64,000 nt of DNA from Paenibacillus nanensis (GTDB lineage: Bacteria; Bacillota; Bacilli; Paenibacillales; Paenibacillaceae): NCBI RefSeq assembly GCF_003583765.1, contig NZ_QXQA01000020.1, positions 46,306 through 110,305 on the forward strand, in the 5' to 3' direction. Both the position numbers and the translations under genes were made by a program. Position 1 is the first letter of the stretch. The number at the start of each line of letters is the position of its first letter. Below, piece by piece: positions 25,098-34,199 of this stretch. A model generated the notes under the pieces. It worked only from the letters and a program-made list of their open reading frames with translations, was not told where the DNA came from and made no database searches.

Positions 25098-26093
25098 TTA
25101 TTTCGCCATGCTTGCCAGTACATCGTCGATCATTTGCGAGTTGGCGATCGGACCGGTATACAGCCAGCTTTTTTCTCGGCCGAACTCGTATACGTTGCCG
25201 TTCTTCACAGCCGGAATGCTGCTCCATACCGGATCTTTCAGCGCTTCGGCGCCGGAGCCGTCGCTGTTGATCAGAAAGATATGATCGGCATCAAGCTGCG
25301 CCAGCTTCTCAAGCGAGATCGCATTCCAGTTCGCTTCGGCTGCTGCCGAAATTTCCTTAACCGTCTCCGGAATTGCCAAGCCGAGATCCTTGTACAAGAC
25401 CGCGCCGCTCGACACCGAATCGCTAACGACATAGAACGATCCCGACACGAGCCAGATCGCCGCCGCAGATTCTCCGCCAGCCTTTGCTTGCAGCGTCGCT
25501 TTCGCTTCGGATGCTTTCGTCTCATAATCGTCCAATATTTGCTGCGCCTGCTCCGACTTGCCAAGCACCTCGCCGATCTTCAAAAGAGCTTGACGCCAGT
25601 CATTATTCACTTCATCTCCAAGCACGAACGTCGGCGCAATTTCCGAGTATTGATTGTATTTGTCGCCTTCTACTCCGCTCGCCCCGCCGATAATAAGAAG
25701 ATCCGGCTCAAAGCCAAGCACTGCCTCGAAAGGCAGGTCGTAAGCGATAGTTGGCGTATCGCCAAGCTTATCGCTCAAATACTCCTGCTTACCGTTTGCA
25801 ACCGACCATTGCGCGACGGGAATCGTGTCCAGCGCTACCAGATAATCCTCCAGGTACGACGCGATGATTCGTTTGGGTTCGGCCGGAATCGTCACCTCAT
25901 GGCCCAGGCCGTCGGTCAGCTTTCTTTCTGCCGGCTCCTCGGAAGGCGCTGGAGTCGCCGTCTCCGCCGCCGGCGATTCGGATGCCGCGCCCTGATTCCC
26001 GTTATTATTCGAACCGCAAGCGGTTAGAAGCAACGCTAGAAGCATAATGCTGATAAGACCGGTCATTTTCAATGTATTGCGTTGTCCGTTCAA
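25098..26093 (-). CDS. Iron-siderophore ABC transporter substrate-binding lipoprotein
   Basis: A 331-residue lipoprotein. A signal peptide with lipobox LLTAC (Cys near residue 26) is followed by a Ser/Pro/Glu/Ala-rich linker. The FecB/BtuF-like periplasmic-binding fold then starts with RKLTDGLGHEVTIPAEPKRII and closes with GPIANSQMIDDVL. The length and motifs fit siderophore-binding proteins of the iron-hydroxamate/catecholate class. No permease or ATPase genes are adjacent, so it must share a transporter encoded elsewhere. A strong sigma-A promoter overlapped by a Fur box precedes it, so it should be induced by iron limitation. Confidence 0.9.
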   Translation of the reverse strand: MNGQRNTLKMTGLISIMLLALLLTACGSNNNGNQGAASESPAAETATPAPSEEPAERKLTDGLGHEVTIPAEPKRIIASYLEDYLVALDTIPVAQWSVANGKQEYLSDKLGDTPTIAYDLPFEAVLGFEPDLLIIGGASGVEGDKYNQYSEIAPTFVLGDEVNNDWRQALLKIGEVLGKSEQAQQILDDYETKASEAKATLQAKAGGESAAAIWLVSGSFYVVSDSVSSGAVLYKDLGLAIPETVKEISAAAEANWNAISLEKLAQLDADHIFLINSDGSGAEALKDPVWSSIPAVKNGNVYEFGREKSWLYTGPIANSQMIDDVLASMAK

Positions 26094-26147
26094 TGTAAAC
26101 TCCCCTTGTCCTGTATGTCTCAGCGCTTAACCTTATCGCCTGCTCAG

Positions 26148-26176
26148 ATGATAACAATTCTCATTTTCATTGTCAA
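26148..26176 (-). promoter_or_regulatory. Sigma-A promoter with Fur box
   Basis: TTGACA (26171-26176) and TATCAT (26148-26153) on the minus strand with a 17-base spacer. The 15-base element TGAGAATTGTTATCA (26149-26163) closely fits the 7-1-7 Fur consensus and covers the -10. Confidence 0.85.
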
Positions 26177-26258
26177 CTGTCTAGACCAAGTCCAGCCGCC
26201 GAGAATATGCTAATCTATCAAGCGATACGCGCGTATCGGCTCTATGGGAGGCGCAGGC

Positions 26259-27287
26259 ATGGACATTTGGAAGCAAGACTATGAACAGCTTATCTTCCTG
26301 CAAGATCGCTCCACCCTATTCAAGGCTGTCATCGCGGTTCATCACACGAAGCTTGGCCCCGCTCTCGGCGGCTGCCGGATGATGCATTACGGAAGCGAAG
26401 AAGAGGCGGCCCTAGACGCGCTTCGTCTGGCGCGGGGCATGACGTACAAGTCTGCGCTCGCCGGCATTCCGTACGGGGGAGGCAAAGCCGTTCTTATCGC
26501 AAGGCCAGGCTCATCCCGCATGCGGGAAACATGGTTTCGAACATTAGGAAAGCAGCTTCAAAAATTAAACGGTCTCTATATTACAGGGTTGGATCTCGGT
26601 TCGACGGTACAGGATATGGATTGGGTGCGGGAAGAAACCTCCTATGTGACGGATACGACCGGCTCGCTTGGGGCGACGAACGAGCTGACGGCTACGATGA
26701 CCGCATACGGTGTATTTCTAGGCATACAAGCTTCGCTGAAACGGGTCTATGGATCGGAATCGCCGCATAGCCGCGTCATTGCCGTGCAAGGACTCGGGAA
26801 GGTCGGCTATAAGCTATGCCGTTATTTAAGCGAGGCGGGCGCCAAGCTCATCGTGGCCGACGTTGATCCCGAACGCGTCCGGCTTGCGGCAGCGGAGTTC
26901 GGGGCTGCGCCATGCGACCCCAATGCGATTGTATCGGTTCCATGCGATGTGTTCTCCCCATGCGCGCTTGGCGGCGTTCTGAATGAAGCCTCGATTCCGG
27001 GGCTTCGCTGCGCCGCCGTGGCAGGGGCGGCCAACAATCAGCTTGCTGCCGAAGAGGATGGCGACCGGCTGCATGAGCGGGGCATCCTCTACGCGCCGGA
27101 CTATGCCGTCAATGCGGGAGGAATCATCGTGACGGCCGCCGAGCTTGAGGGCGCCGATGCCGCTAAGGCGAAGCGCGATACAGAGCGCATTTACAATAAT
27201 CTGGAGCGGATCTTCGCCCAAGCGGCCGCGAGCGGGCTCTCAACAGCTAGAGCAGCCGATCAAATGACCGAAGCGCTGTTGAAGTAA
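26259..27287 (+). CDS. Glu/Leu/Phe/Val dehydrogenase (leucine dehydrogenase-like)
   Basis: About 342 residues. The N-terminal catalytic domain carries both lysines in MTYKSALAGIPYGGGKAVL (K64 and K76). The C-terminal NAD domain has VQGLGKVGYKLC (near 175) and YAPDYAVNAGGII. The enzyme reversibly deaminates a branched-chain amino acid to its 2-oxoacid with NAD. The usual EDVGTT loop reads LDLGSTVQDM, so the substrate may differ a little. ATG 26259 follows GGGAGGC; the frame start at 26244 has no spacing for a ribosome site. It is monocistronic, divergent from the Fur-regulated gene and ended by a strong terminator. Confidence 0.85.
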   Translation: MDIWKQDYEQLIFLQDRSTLFKAVIAVHHTKLGPALGGCRMMHYGSEEEAALDALRLARGMTYKSALAGIPYGGGKAVLIARPGSSRMRETWFRTLGKQLQKLNGLYITGLDLGSTVQDMDWVREETSYVTDTTGSLGATNELTATMTAYGVFLGIQASLKRVYGSESPHSRVIAVQGLGKVGYKLCRYLSEAGAKLIVADVDPERVRLAAAEFGAAPCDPNAIVSVPCDVFSPCALGGVLNEASIPGLRCAAVAGAANNQLAAEEDGDRLHERGILYAPDYAVNAGGIIVTAAELEGADAAKAKRDTERIYNNLERIFAQAAASGLSTARAADQMTEALLK

Positions 27288-27310
27288 CAGCCGCAGCGCG
27301 CGAAAAAACG

Positions 27311-27348
27311 CCAGCCGCTTCGGCGATCGAAGCGGCTGGTTTCTTTTT
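27311..27348. terminator. Bidirectional intrinsic terminator
   Basis: CCAGCCGCTTCG (27311-27322) pairs with CGAAGCGGCTGG (27328-27339). T-rich on the right and A-rich on the left, it serves the dehydrogenase (+) and the esterase (-). Confidence 0.9.
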
Positions 27349-27349
27349 G

Positions 27350-28309
27350 CTATTCCTTCAAGAAAAATTGAATGGTACGGTCCGTTGCTCCAGGCAAATG
27401 CTCGTGACCGAAGTCCGGATAAATGACCAGCTCCTTGGGCGCCGTCATTTTGTTGTAGGCGGCAAACTGTGTGGACGGCGGACACACCGTGTCCATCAGC
27501 CCTACAAACATCAGCACGTCGCCGCGGATGCGGTTAGCCAAATACTGCAGGTCGATATATCCTAGCTTTTCGAAAATTTCGTCCTCCCGCTCGTGCAGCG
27601 GATCGAAATGGCGGAAGAAAGTTCTCAGCTCCTGATACGCGTCCTTCGCCAAATCCATTTCCCATGTTCGCTTGTAATCCGTCAGGAACGGATAGATCGG
27701 GGCAAGCTTCTTCACCCGCGGTTCAAGGGCGGCGCAAGCAATCGTAAGCGCTCCGCCCTGCGAGCCCCCCGCCGCATACACCCGCTCCGGGTCGACCTCC
27801 GGCAGCGACATCGCAATACCCGCCAGCTGGGCGCAATCGAGGAAAATGTGGCGGAACAGCAAGTTGTCGGGATGATCGTTCAGACCGCGGATAATATGGC
27901 CGTTATGCGTCGTCCCTTTGACGCCGCCCGTATCCTCAGAGCTGCCGCCCTGGCCGCGGCAATCCATCGCCAGCACGGAAAAGCCAAGCGACGCGTAAGC
28001 CAGCTTATCGTTCCAGTCGCCCGCATGGCCCGTGTAGCCGTGGAACAGCACCACAGCGGGATGAGGCTCGGTCACCGCTCTCGGACGAACGTATTTCGCG
28101 TGAATGCGGGCGCCGCGAACGCCGGTGAAATAAAGATCGAAGCATTCCGCCTGCGGCGTCTGGAACGAGCTCGGCACGAGCTCAACCTGCGCGTCCACGG
28201 CGCGCAGCTCGGCAAGGGCGCGTTCCCAATACGCGTCGAAATCGGCGGGACGGGGATTTCGGCCCTGGTATTCCTTCAATTTATCAAGCGGCATATCCAC
28301 TAACGGCAT
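27350..28309 (-). CDS. Acetylxylan esterase / cephalosporin-C deacetylase (CE7)
   Basis: About 319 residues and no signal peptide, as usual for intracellular carbohydrate esterase family 7. The oxyanion region is FHGYTGHAGDW, the CE7-specific RGQGGSS is present, and the nucleophile Ser is in GGSQGGA (near 183). The Asp is in GLMDTVCPP and the His in FGHEHLP near the C-terminus. It removes acetyl groups from short imported xylo-oligosaccharides or similar sugars. ATG 28309 follows GGAGGAG. It lies downstream of the isomerase-like gene on the same strand, in a carbohydrate-use neighbourhood. Confidence 0.9.
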   Translation of the reverse strand: MPLVDMPLDKLKEYQGRNPRPADFDAYWERALAELRAVDAQVELVPSSFQTPQAECFDLYFTGVRGARIHAKYVRPRAVTEPHPAVVLFHGYTGHAGDWNDKLAYASLGFSVLAMDCRGQGGSSEDTGGVKGTTHNGHIIRGLNDHPDNLLFRHIFLDCAQLAGIAMSLPEVDPERVYAAGGSQGGALTIACAALEPRVKKLAPIYPFLTDYKRTWEMDLAKDAYQELRTFFRHFDPLHEREDEIFEKLGYIDLQYLANRIRGDVLMFVGLMDTVCPPSTQFAAYNKMTAPKELVIYPDFGHEHLPGATDRTIQFFLKE

Positions 28310-28391
28310 AATAAACACTCCTCCAGCTTAGAAATCGATAATCGATATAAAAAAAGAATATGAACCTATTTTAGTCCGAATGGTTGCGTTT

Positions 28392-29150
28392 TCATAGAGC
28401 CTTTTGTCGGCCAATAATTGTTCGAATCCCTTCCCCCGGTTCCCCGGCCGGAAAATATTCCAAGCCGACATACCCGTCATACCCGGTATCCCGAATTGCG
28501 CTGAAGATAGGCCCGTAATCGATCTCACCGATATGAAGCTCATGCCTGCCGGGATAGCCGGCCGCATGGAAATGTCCGATGCTGCCGATATGCTCGCGGA
28601 TGGTTCCGATTACCTCGCCTTCGGTAATGTACTGGTGGTAAATATCGAAAAGCAGCTTTACGCTTGGGGAGCCCACCTCGCGAAGGATTGAAAAAGCCTC
28701 CTCCGAGCTCGACAGGAAGTAGCCCGGATGGTCCACCTTCGTATTTAAAGGCTCGAGCAGCAGCGTCATACCGGCCTTCTCCGCAATGGCCGAGGCTTCC
28801 TTCAGCCTTTCCACGATCGACCGGTACTGCTCGGCACGAGGGCCGCCCGTATCTTGCCCGGTCGTCGTCAGAATCCGGCTGCAGCCAAGCCGGCGGGCGA
28901 TCTCGACCGTCTCCCGAAGACCGTCCAGGTACTCCTCTCTGTGCGCGGGATCGACCAGGTTGTTGGATTTCGTAAGCAGCGTCGTAAGGCTTAGGCGCAG
29001 CTCATCCTTCACGCTGCGGATGCCTTCCACATCCTTATTCGTCCACGACCAGAACTCGAACGCCTCCGCCCCGGCCTCATGCACGGCTCGAATGGCTTCC
29101 ACAGAAGGTCTTCCGTTGTATAGGGCGTCAATGCATACCGAAAATTTCAC
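28392..29150 (-). CDS. Sugar phosphate isomerase/epimerase, hydroxypyruvate isomerase-like
   Basis: A 252-residue TIM-barrel protein of the xylose-isomerase-like superfamily. The metal-ligand segments are visible: LLLEPLNTKVDHPG (Glu), KLLFDIYHQYI (Asp and His), GHFHAAGYPGRHE (His) and GYVGLEYFP (Glu) near the end. The LEPLN and HVAD/HAAG pattern is that of hydroxypyruvate isomerases and related epimerases. The natural substrate is uncertain. It lies between the terminator of the sucrose operon and the esterase gene, with its own ribosome site. Confidence 0.85.
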   Translation of the reverse strand: MKFSVCIDALYNGRPSVEAIRAVHEAGAEAFEFWSWTNKDVEGIRSVKDELRLSLTTLLTKSNNLVDPAHREEYLDGLRETVEIARRLGCSRILTTTGQDTGGPRAEQYRSIVERLKEASAIAEKAGMTLLLEPLNTKVDHPGYFLSSSEEAFSILREVGSPSVKLLFDIYHQYITEGEVIGTIREHIGSIGHFHAAGYPGRHELHIGEIDYGPIFSAIRDTGYDGYVGLEYFPAGEPGEGIRTIIGRQKAL

Positions 29151-29200
29151 GACAAACTCCCCCTTGAATCATTGGATTTATCTTATCGCACAACAGGCAA

Positions 29201-29226
29201 AAGACGCTAAGCAAGCTTAGCGTCTT
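29201..29226 (-). terminator. Terminator of the sucrose/fructan operon
   Basis: AAGACGCTAAG (29201-29211) pairs with CTTAGCGTCTT (29216-29226), with a four-base loop and a T-run on the minus strand. It starts eight bases past the ROK kinase stop. Confidence 0.9.
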
Positions 29227-29233
29227 CATGAAA

Positions 29234-30127
29234 TTATTTGCGCTGCTCCGCAGCCCGAATAGCCAGCGCAAGCGCGCCGCTTAGACCGGCTTTGTCGCCG
29301 AGGCCCGGCTTTACGATGTAGTCGTCGATATGTTCAAGCACGGCGGGATGATAGACATAGCCGTTCAGCAACCGCTGTACCTCCGCGCGGATAAGCGGGA
29401 ACAGATGCGCTTGATTCATAACGCCTCCGCCCAGAATAATCTTCTCCGGAGATAAAATAAGGATGTAGTTCACAAGCGCCTGAGCAACATAGTAGCTTTG
29501 GAAGCGCCATGCGTCATGCGAGGCGTCCAGCTCGTAAGCCTTCTTGCCCCAACGCTTCTCGACTGCCGGCCCTGCCGCCAGTCCCTCCAGGCAATCCGAA
29601 TGGAACGGGCAGAAGCCTTCGTATGTATCCTCCGGGTGGCGCCGAACCGAAATATGTCCCATCTCCGGATGCGTAAGGCCGTGAACCATCTTCCCTTCTA
29701 CGACCGCTCCGCCACCGATGCCTGTGCCGATAGTCAGATACAAACAGCTGGACAAGCCTTTGGCTGCGCCCCATACCGTCTCGCCAAGCGCCGCGGCGTT
29801 AACGTCGGTATCGAAACCGATCGGCAGATCCAAATGCTTCTTCACATGGCCGATCAGGTCATAGCCGCTCCAATGCGGCTTCGGCGTCTTCGTTACCGAG
29901 CCGTAGGCCGGACTCGACGGGTTCACGTCGATAGGACCGAACGTTCCGATTCCGATCGCTTCGATGCCTTTCCCTGCAAAATAAGCCATCGCTTGACCAA
30001 GCGTCTCTTCCGGCGTTGTCGTGGGGATCGAAATAAAATCAAGAATTGCCCCCTCTTCATTGCCAACACCGCAAATAAACTTCGTGCCTCCGCCTTCAAT
30101 TGCACCATATAAAGCCAATGTCTTCAC
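29234..30127 (-). CDS. ROK-family fructokinase
   Basis: A 297-residue sugar kinase. The phosphate motif GAIEGGGTKFICGVG lies at 8-22, and the catalytic Asp is in GFDTDVNAAALGE (near 105). The ATP motif is LTIGTGIGGGAV. The zinc cluster of ROK kinases is visible as HPEMGH followed by CPFHSDCLEGLAAGPA. These motifs match Bacillus/Paenibacillus fructokinases. It is the last gene of the operon and lies 24 bases after the GH32 gene, so it would phosphorylate the fructose released from sucrose or fructan. Confidence 0.9.
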   Translation of the reverse strand: MKTLALYGAIEGGGTKFICGVGNEEGAILDFISIPTTTPEETLGQAMAYFAGKGIEAIGIGTFGPIDVNPSSPAYGSVTKTPKPHWSGYDLIGHVKKHLDLPIGFDTDVNAAALGETVWGAAKGLSSCLYLTIGTGIGGGAVVEGKMVHGLTHPEMGHISVRRHPEDTYEGFCPFHSDCLEGLAAGPAVEKRWGKKAYELDASHDAWRFQSYYVAQALVNYILILSPEKIILGGGVMNQAHLFPLIRAEVQRLLNGYVYHPAVLEHIDDYIVKPGLGDKAGLSGALALAIRAAEQRK

Positions 30128-30151
30128 CCTCGCATTCTCCAGCCATTTTCC

Positions 30152-31636
30152 TTATACAGTAACAGCCGAATACATCGATTTCAAGACATGCAGGGAAAAT
30201 GTAAGCAATCTCGCGCTGCCGCCTTGCGCGTACAATTCCATCCCCGTGCTGCGCGGATCCGGGAAAATCAAGTCGGTAAGCACAGCCTCCCCGTCATTCG
30301 CGAACACTTCGATTGACGATTGGTCGACGAAAATATGCAGCTTGATCCGCCCTTCATGCGGCAGCAGCCGCACGCCGTGCTTGCAGGCGAACTCCGGATG
30401 GAATGCGGACTCCCCTGACCTCCGGCGGTCGATGAACAGCATCTCGGAAGCGATGTCGTAGCCGACGACCGTCTCCTCGTCTTCCGAAGCCCTAAGCTTT
30501 ATTCCAACCTCCGCCGCTTCACCCGGCTCCAGCTCGCACACGATTTCGCAGACGCCGCCATGAACGCCCTCAAGTAAATTCCGCCCCGGCACCACAGCCG
30601 TCTCGCCCCACTGCTTCGTCTCGCCACGCAGCGCGGTCAAGCTCCCGATTGGATGCTGAATGACTCTAATGCCTTCGCTTCCATTCCGAAGCGACAGCAC
30701 TCTTGGCAGCGTCATCGCGCTCCTCCAGCTGACGGTCGGCGTCAGGTTCGCATACTTCCAGTTGCTCATCCAACCAATGAACAGCTTCCCGTTCGCCGGC
30801 CCATCGGCATTCGACCAAGTGACGCCGGCATAGTTATCTCTGCCGTGATCCAGCCATAGAACCGTACCGGGCGCATTATCGTTCGTAAACGTCGAGCCAT
30901 CGAAATCGCCGATGAAGTATTGCGTTCTCGATCCTTCGGGACAATCCGGATTGTCGCCGATGCTGACGAGCATCACCCATTTGGTATCATCCGTCCCGGC
31001 CACTGGAAGCTCGATCAGATCCGGACATTCCCACACGCCTTCATGCGAGCCTTCCGCCTGTCCGAACTCGCTTCCGAACGTCCAAGCCTTCAAATCCGGA
31101 GAGGTATAGAGCTGAACCCTGTCTCCGGTCGCCAAGATCATGATCCATCTGCCGCTCGGCTCGTGCCAGAATACTTTCGGATCGCGAAAGTCGACGAGCG
31201 TATCGCTTGCAAGCACCGGATTCCCTTCGTACTTCGTCCACGTCCGTCCTTTGTCCGCGCTGTACGCCAAGCTTTGCCGCTGCCTGGGACGGTTCAGCTC
31301 CTGATCGTGATCCGAATGCGTAAAAATCGCGACGAGCCCCGGCTTGCCTTCGAAAAATCCGGTCGTATCGTTCCAGTCGACAACGGCGCTGCCGGAAAAA
31401 ATCGTGCCGTATTCATCCGGTGCGAGCGCGATCGGCAGATGCTCCCAATGCACCAGATCCGAGCTGACGGCATGCCCCCAATGCATCGGTCCCCATGTTG
31501 TGCCGTCCGGGTGATGCTGGTAGAACAAATGGTACTCCCCGTCGTAATACACCATGCCGTTCGGATCATTCATCCAGTTCGCCGGCGGCGTGAAATGGAA
31601 CTGCGGACGGTATTTTTCTTCTCTAACGTTCAGCAT
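30152..31636 (-). CDS. Glycoside hydrolase family 32 (sucrose/fructan hydrolase)
   Basis: About 494 residues with no signal peptide, so it acts in the cytoplasm on imported sugar. The five-bladed propeller motifs are clear: nucleophile Asp in WMNDPNG (residues 21-27), FRDPKVFW, and acid/base Glu in WECPDLIEL. The C-terminal beta-sandwich ends with FVDQSSIEVFANDGEAVLT. It hydrolyses beta-fructosides such as sucrose or short fructans. Whether it prefers the 6-phosphate is open; the ABC importer would deliver unphosphorylated sugar. ATG 31636 is preceded by TAGGAG. It is the fourth gene of the ABC-GH32-ROK operon. Confidence 0.95.
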   Translation of the reverse strand: MLNVREEKYRPQFHFTPPANWMNDPNGMVYYDGEYHLFYQHHPDGTTWGPMHWGHAVSSDLVHWEHLPIALAPDEYGTIFSGSAVVDWNDTTGFFEGKPGLVAIFTHSDHDQELNRPRQRQSLAYSADKGRTWTKYEGNPVLASDTLVDFRDPKVFWHEPSGRWIMILATGDRVQLYTSPDLKAWTFGSEFGQAEGSHEGVWECPDLIELPVAGTDDTKWVMLVSIGDNPDCPEGSRTQYFIGDFDGSTFTNDNAPGTVLWLDHGRDNYAGVTWSNADGPANGKLFIGWMSNWKYANLTPTVSWRSAMTLPRVLSLRNGSEGIRVIQHPIGSLTALRGETKQWGETAVVPGRNLLEGVHGGVCEIVCELEPGEAAEVGIKLRASEDEETVVGYDIASEMLFIDRRRSGESAFHPEFACKHGVRLLPHEGRIKLHIFVDQSSIEVFANDGEAVLTDLIFPDPRSTGMELYAQGGSARLLTFSLHVLKSMYSAVTV

Positions 31637-31660
31637 GCTCTCCACACTCCTATCTCTTTT

Positions 31661-33262
31661 TTATTGACCGGTGCTTCTGTCGTAGCCGGTCTGTTTAATT
31701 TGCAGCCACTCCTGCAGCCCTAGACGGTCAAGCTCCGCCAAATAGTCCTTCCATTCCGCGTCGACTTTACCGTTCTCGATCCACTCCGTCCGTTTCTGAA
31801 GCACGTAAGCGAACATATCCGTTTCAATTGCGGACAATCGGTCCAATTCCTCCAGGGAGAAAAATACGCGCGGATAAATATGTTCGCCCTTCATGTCCGG
31901 AACATAGACGTTCTTCAAAATATCAAGCCGCCATGCCGCATCGTCCGGCTTCGTCGTTACGGTTCCATAATAGGTATCCAGGATCGCAAGCGGCCCGCCT
32001 ACGCTTGTTTTGCCGCGCAGCTCGGCGGGAGCCGTCCCTTCCAGCGGAAGGTGCTTCAGCATTTGCGAAGCCTCGTCGAACTCGAATATGTTCTGCTGCG
32101 TCTCGTCGCCGTACGTTCCCCAGTTGTTCTGCACCGATTGAAGCGGCTCATACAGCTTATCCATCCACTTCGCTGTCGCCTCGAGATTATCGTTATCCTT
32201 CGTTACGACCATCCGTCCCCGGTCAAAGCCCATGCCGTTCGTTCGGGTCACATTTTTAATGCCGCCCGGTCCGGTCAGCGCCGGCATCGGCTGGTAGCTA
32301 TCGTTCATGCCGGTAATGTTCGCTTTATCCCAGGTGAAGTACAGGCCGTATACATGTTCTTTCCCTTTGGCCACGTACGTGTTCCAATCCTGCGTCAAAA
32401 ACTCAATGTCGATAAGACCCTCTTGGTACAGCTCATTAAAATATTTAACGCCCTCCTTGAACCCTTCGTTACTCGCCGCAAAGGAAACCTTTCCGTCATT
32501 GCTGACCAATGTCATATCCCAGTTCATGCCTTCGCCGAAGGAGCCGAACAGGAAGCCGAGATCCTCGCCGCCGCCGTTGGAGTTAATGAAGGACATCGGA
32601 ATTTCATCCGCCTGCCCGTTGCCGTTCGGATCCTGCGTCTTGAAGGCGATCAGCACCCGCTTCAGCTCTTCGGTCGTTGTCGGCATTTCGAGACCGAGCT
32701 TCTTCAGCCAATCTACGTTAATCCATGGCATGTTATTAACGGAGTGAATACTTTCCTTGCCCGCGCCAAGCTCCTCAATCCATGGCAGAGAATAGATATG
32801 GCCGTCCGGCGCTGTGATCATCGCTTTATATTGCGGGGCCTCCTCAAGCACCTTTTTAAAATTCGGCATCTGATTTTCGATGATGTCGTCCAGCGCGATG
32901 ATCGTGCCGTCCTCCGCGAGCCGGAGCAGATCGTAATCGCCGAGTCCCGCGTCGAAGATCGCATCCGGCAAATCGCCCGTGGCGAGCGCCAAATTTCGTT
33001 TTTCTGCGAAGATGTCGTTCGTGTAGTTGGTCCATTCGATATGAATGCCGGTCGCCTCCTCCATCCGCTGGAAAATCAGCTTCTCGTTCGGATCGGCCGG
33101 CGCAAGAGGCGAGCTCTGCGTCATAAATTCCAGCGTGACTTTCGAGCCGTCGGCGCCGTCTCCTCCATGATTTCCTCCCGAATTGTTCGTGCACGCCGTT
33201 ACAAGCAGCAGAGCCGCCAATGATACCGCCGCTGCCGATCGTTTACCCATTTTCTTTTTCAT
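31661..33262 (-). CDS. Extracellular solute-binding lipoprotein (LplA-like, family 1)
   Basis: A 533-residue lipoprotein. After a signal peptide with lipobox LVTAC (Cys near residue 24) comes a Gly/Asp-rich spacer and a large binding fold. Its patterns include FQRMEEATGIHIEWTNYTNDIF, IYSLPWIEELGAG and DPNGNGQADEIPMSF, the latter being a calcium-site-like loop frequent in this family. It captures an oligosaccharide for the two permeases encoded just before it; the GH32 partner suggests sucrose or a fructo-oligosaccharide. No ATPase gene is present, so a shared MsmX-type ATPase elsewhere is expected. AGGAGGGG precedes the ATG. Confidence 0.95.
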   Translation of the reverse strand: MKKKMGKRSAAAVSLAALLLVTACTNNSGGNHGGDGADGSKVTLEFMTQSSPLAPADPNEKLIFQRMEEATGIHIEWTNYTNDIFAEKRNLALATGDLPDAIFDAGLGDYDLLRLAEDGTIIALDDIIENQMPNFKKVLEEAPQYKAMITAPDGHIYSLPWIEELGAGKESIHSVNNMPWINVDWLKKLGLEMPTTTEELKRVLIAFKTQDPNGNGQADEIPMSFINSNGGGEDLGFLFGSFGEGMNWDMTLVSNDGKVSFAASNEGFKEGVKYFNELYQEGLIDIEFLTQDWNTYVAKGKEHVYGLYFTWDKANITGMNDSYQPMPALTGPGGIKNVTRTNGMGFDRGRMVVTKDNDNLEATAKWMDKLYEPLQSVQNNWGTYGDETQQNIFEFDEASQMLKHLPLEGTAPAELRGKTSVGGPLAILDTYYGTVTTKPDDAAWRLDILKNVYVPDMKGEHIYPRVFFSLEELDRLSAIETDMFAYVLQKRTEWIENGKVDAEWKDYLAELDRLGLQEWLQIKQTGYDRSTGQ

Positions 33263-33304
33263 GCTAACCCCTCCTATGTAGTCTTCTATATGCCAGCCTT
33301 CTCC

Positions 33305-34186
33305 CTACTTCAGGGAGCCGACCATGACACCTTTCTCGAAGTACTTCTGAAAGAACGGATACATCACAAGCAGCGGGAGACTCGAGATGACAATCGACGC
33401 GTATTTAATAATTTCCGAGAGACGCTTCATCTCGGCCATCGCCGTTCGGTCCGTAATCATGCTGGGATCCACTTGGTTCTGAATCAGAATCGACCGAAGC
33501 ACGAGCTGCAGCGGGTACAGCTTCTGGTCCTCCAAATAAATCATCGCGTCAAAGTAAGAGTTCCACTGCCCGACGAACGCGTACAGCGCGAGAACAAAAA
33601 TAATCGGCTTCGACAGCGGAAGGACGATGCCGAAGAATATACGGTGCTCCGCAGCTCCGTCCACCTTCGCGGCTTCGTTAAGCTCCTTCGGAATCCCCTT
33701 GAAGAAGGTTCTCGCCAATATGATGTTCCACACGTTAATCGCTGCCGGCAGAATGACGGCCCATGGCGTATTCAGCATGCCGAGATCCTTGACGACCAAG
33801 AACGTCGGGATTAGCCCCCCGCCGAAAAACATCGTGAAGACAAAAACGGTCATAAAAAACTTCTTCCCAGCGAAATTGTCAACGGCAAGCGGGTAGCCGG
33901 CGAATAAGGAGACGACCACGGTGACGAAAGTAAAAGCGGCCGAATAATAAACGGCGTTAAGGAATCCGCGAAGCATGGCTTCATTGCCCAAAATCAGCTT
34001 ATAGCCTTCAATGCTGTAGTCGGCCGGGTTCAACGATATTCCCTTGTTCAGCAGGGCCGTCGGTTCCATGAAGGAGGCCGCTACCACATATAGAAGCGGA
34101 ATAATGACGACCAGCACCGTCAAGGTCAGCAGACAGGCATTAATGGCTAGAACGGCACGATCGAGCCGCGTTGGCTTAACGTTCAT
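33305..34186 (-). CDS. Carbohydrate ABC transporter permease (YtcP/LplC-like, MalG type)
   Basis: About 293 residues with six hydrophobic spans. The cytoplasmic EAA loop is visible as ELNEAAKVDGAAEHRIFFGIVLPLSKPI (near 183-210), followed by a span and the typical C-terminal FQKYFEKGVMVGSLK. It is the second permease of a CUT1-type sugar importer, together with the following lipoprotein and preceding permease. ATG 34186 lies behind AGGAGGGG; the frame start at 34222 overlaps the upstream gene and lacks a site. Confidence 0.95.
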   Translation of the reverse strand: MNVKPTRLDRAVLAINACLLTLTVLVVIIPLLYVVAASFMEPTALLNKGISLNPADYSIEGYKLILGNEAMLRGFLNAVYYSAAFTFVTVVVSLFAGYPLAVDNFAGKKFFMTVFVFTMFFGGGLIPTFLVVKDLGMLNTPWAVILPAAINVWNIILARTFFKGIPKELNEAAKVDGAAEHRIFFGIVLPLSKPIIFVLALYAFVGQWNSYFDAMIYLEDQKLYPLQLVLRSILIQNQVDPSMITDRTAMAEMKRLSEIIKYASIVISSLPLLVMYPFFQKYFEKGVMVGSLK

Positions 34187-34199
34187 AACGACTCCCCTC

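Noticed and set aside
25083..26027. 314-residue frame on the plus strand
   Set aside because: Antisense to the siderophore-binding lipoprotein, with a Arg/Leu-rich shadow composition.
31880..33223. 447-residue frame on the plus strand
   Set aside because: It lies wholly antisense to the well-supported solute-binding lipoprotein gene and shows no family motif.
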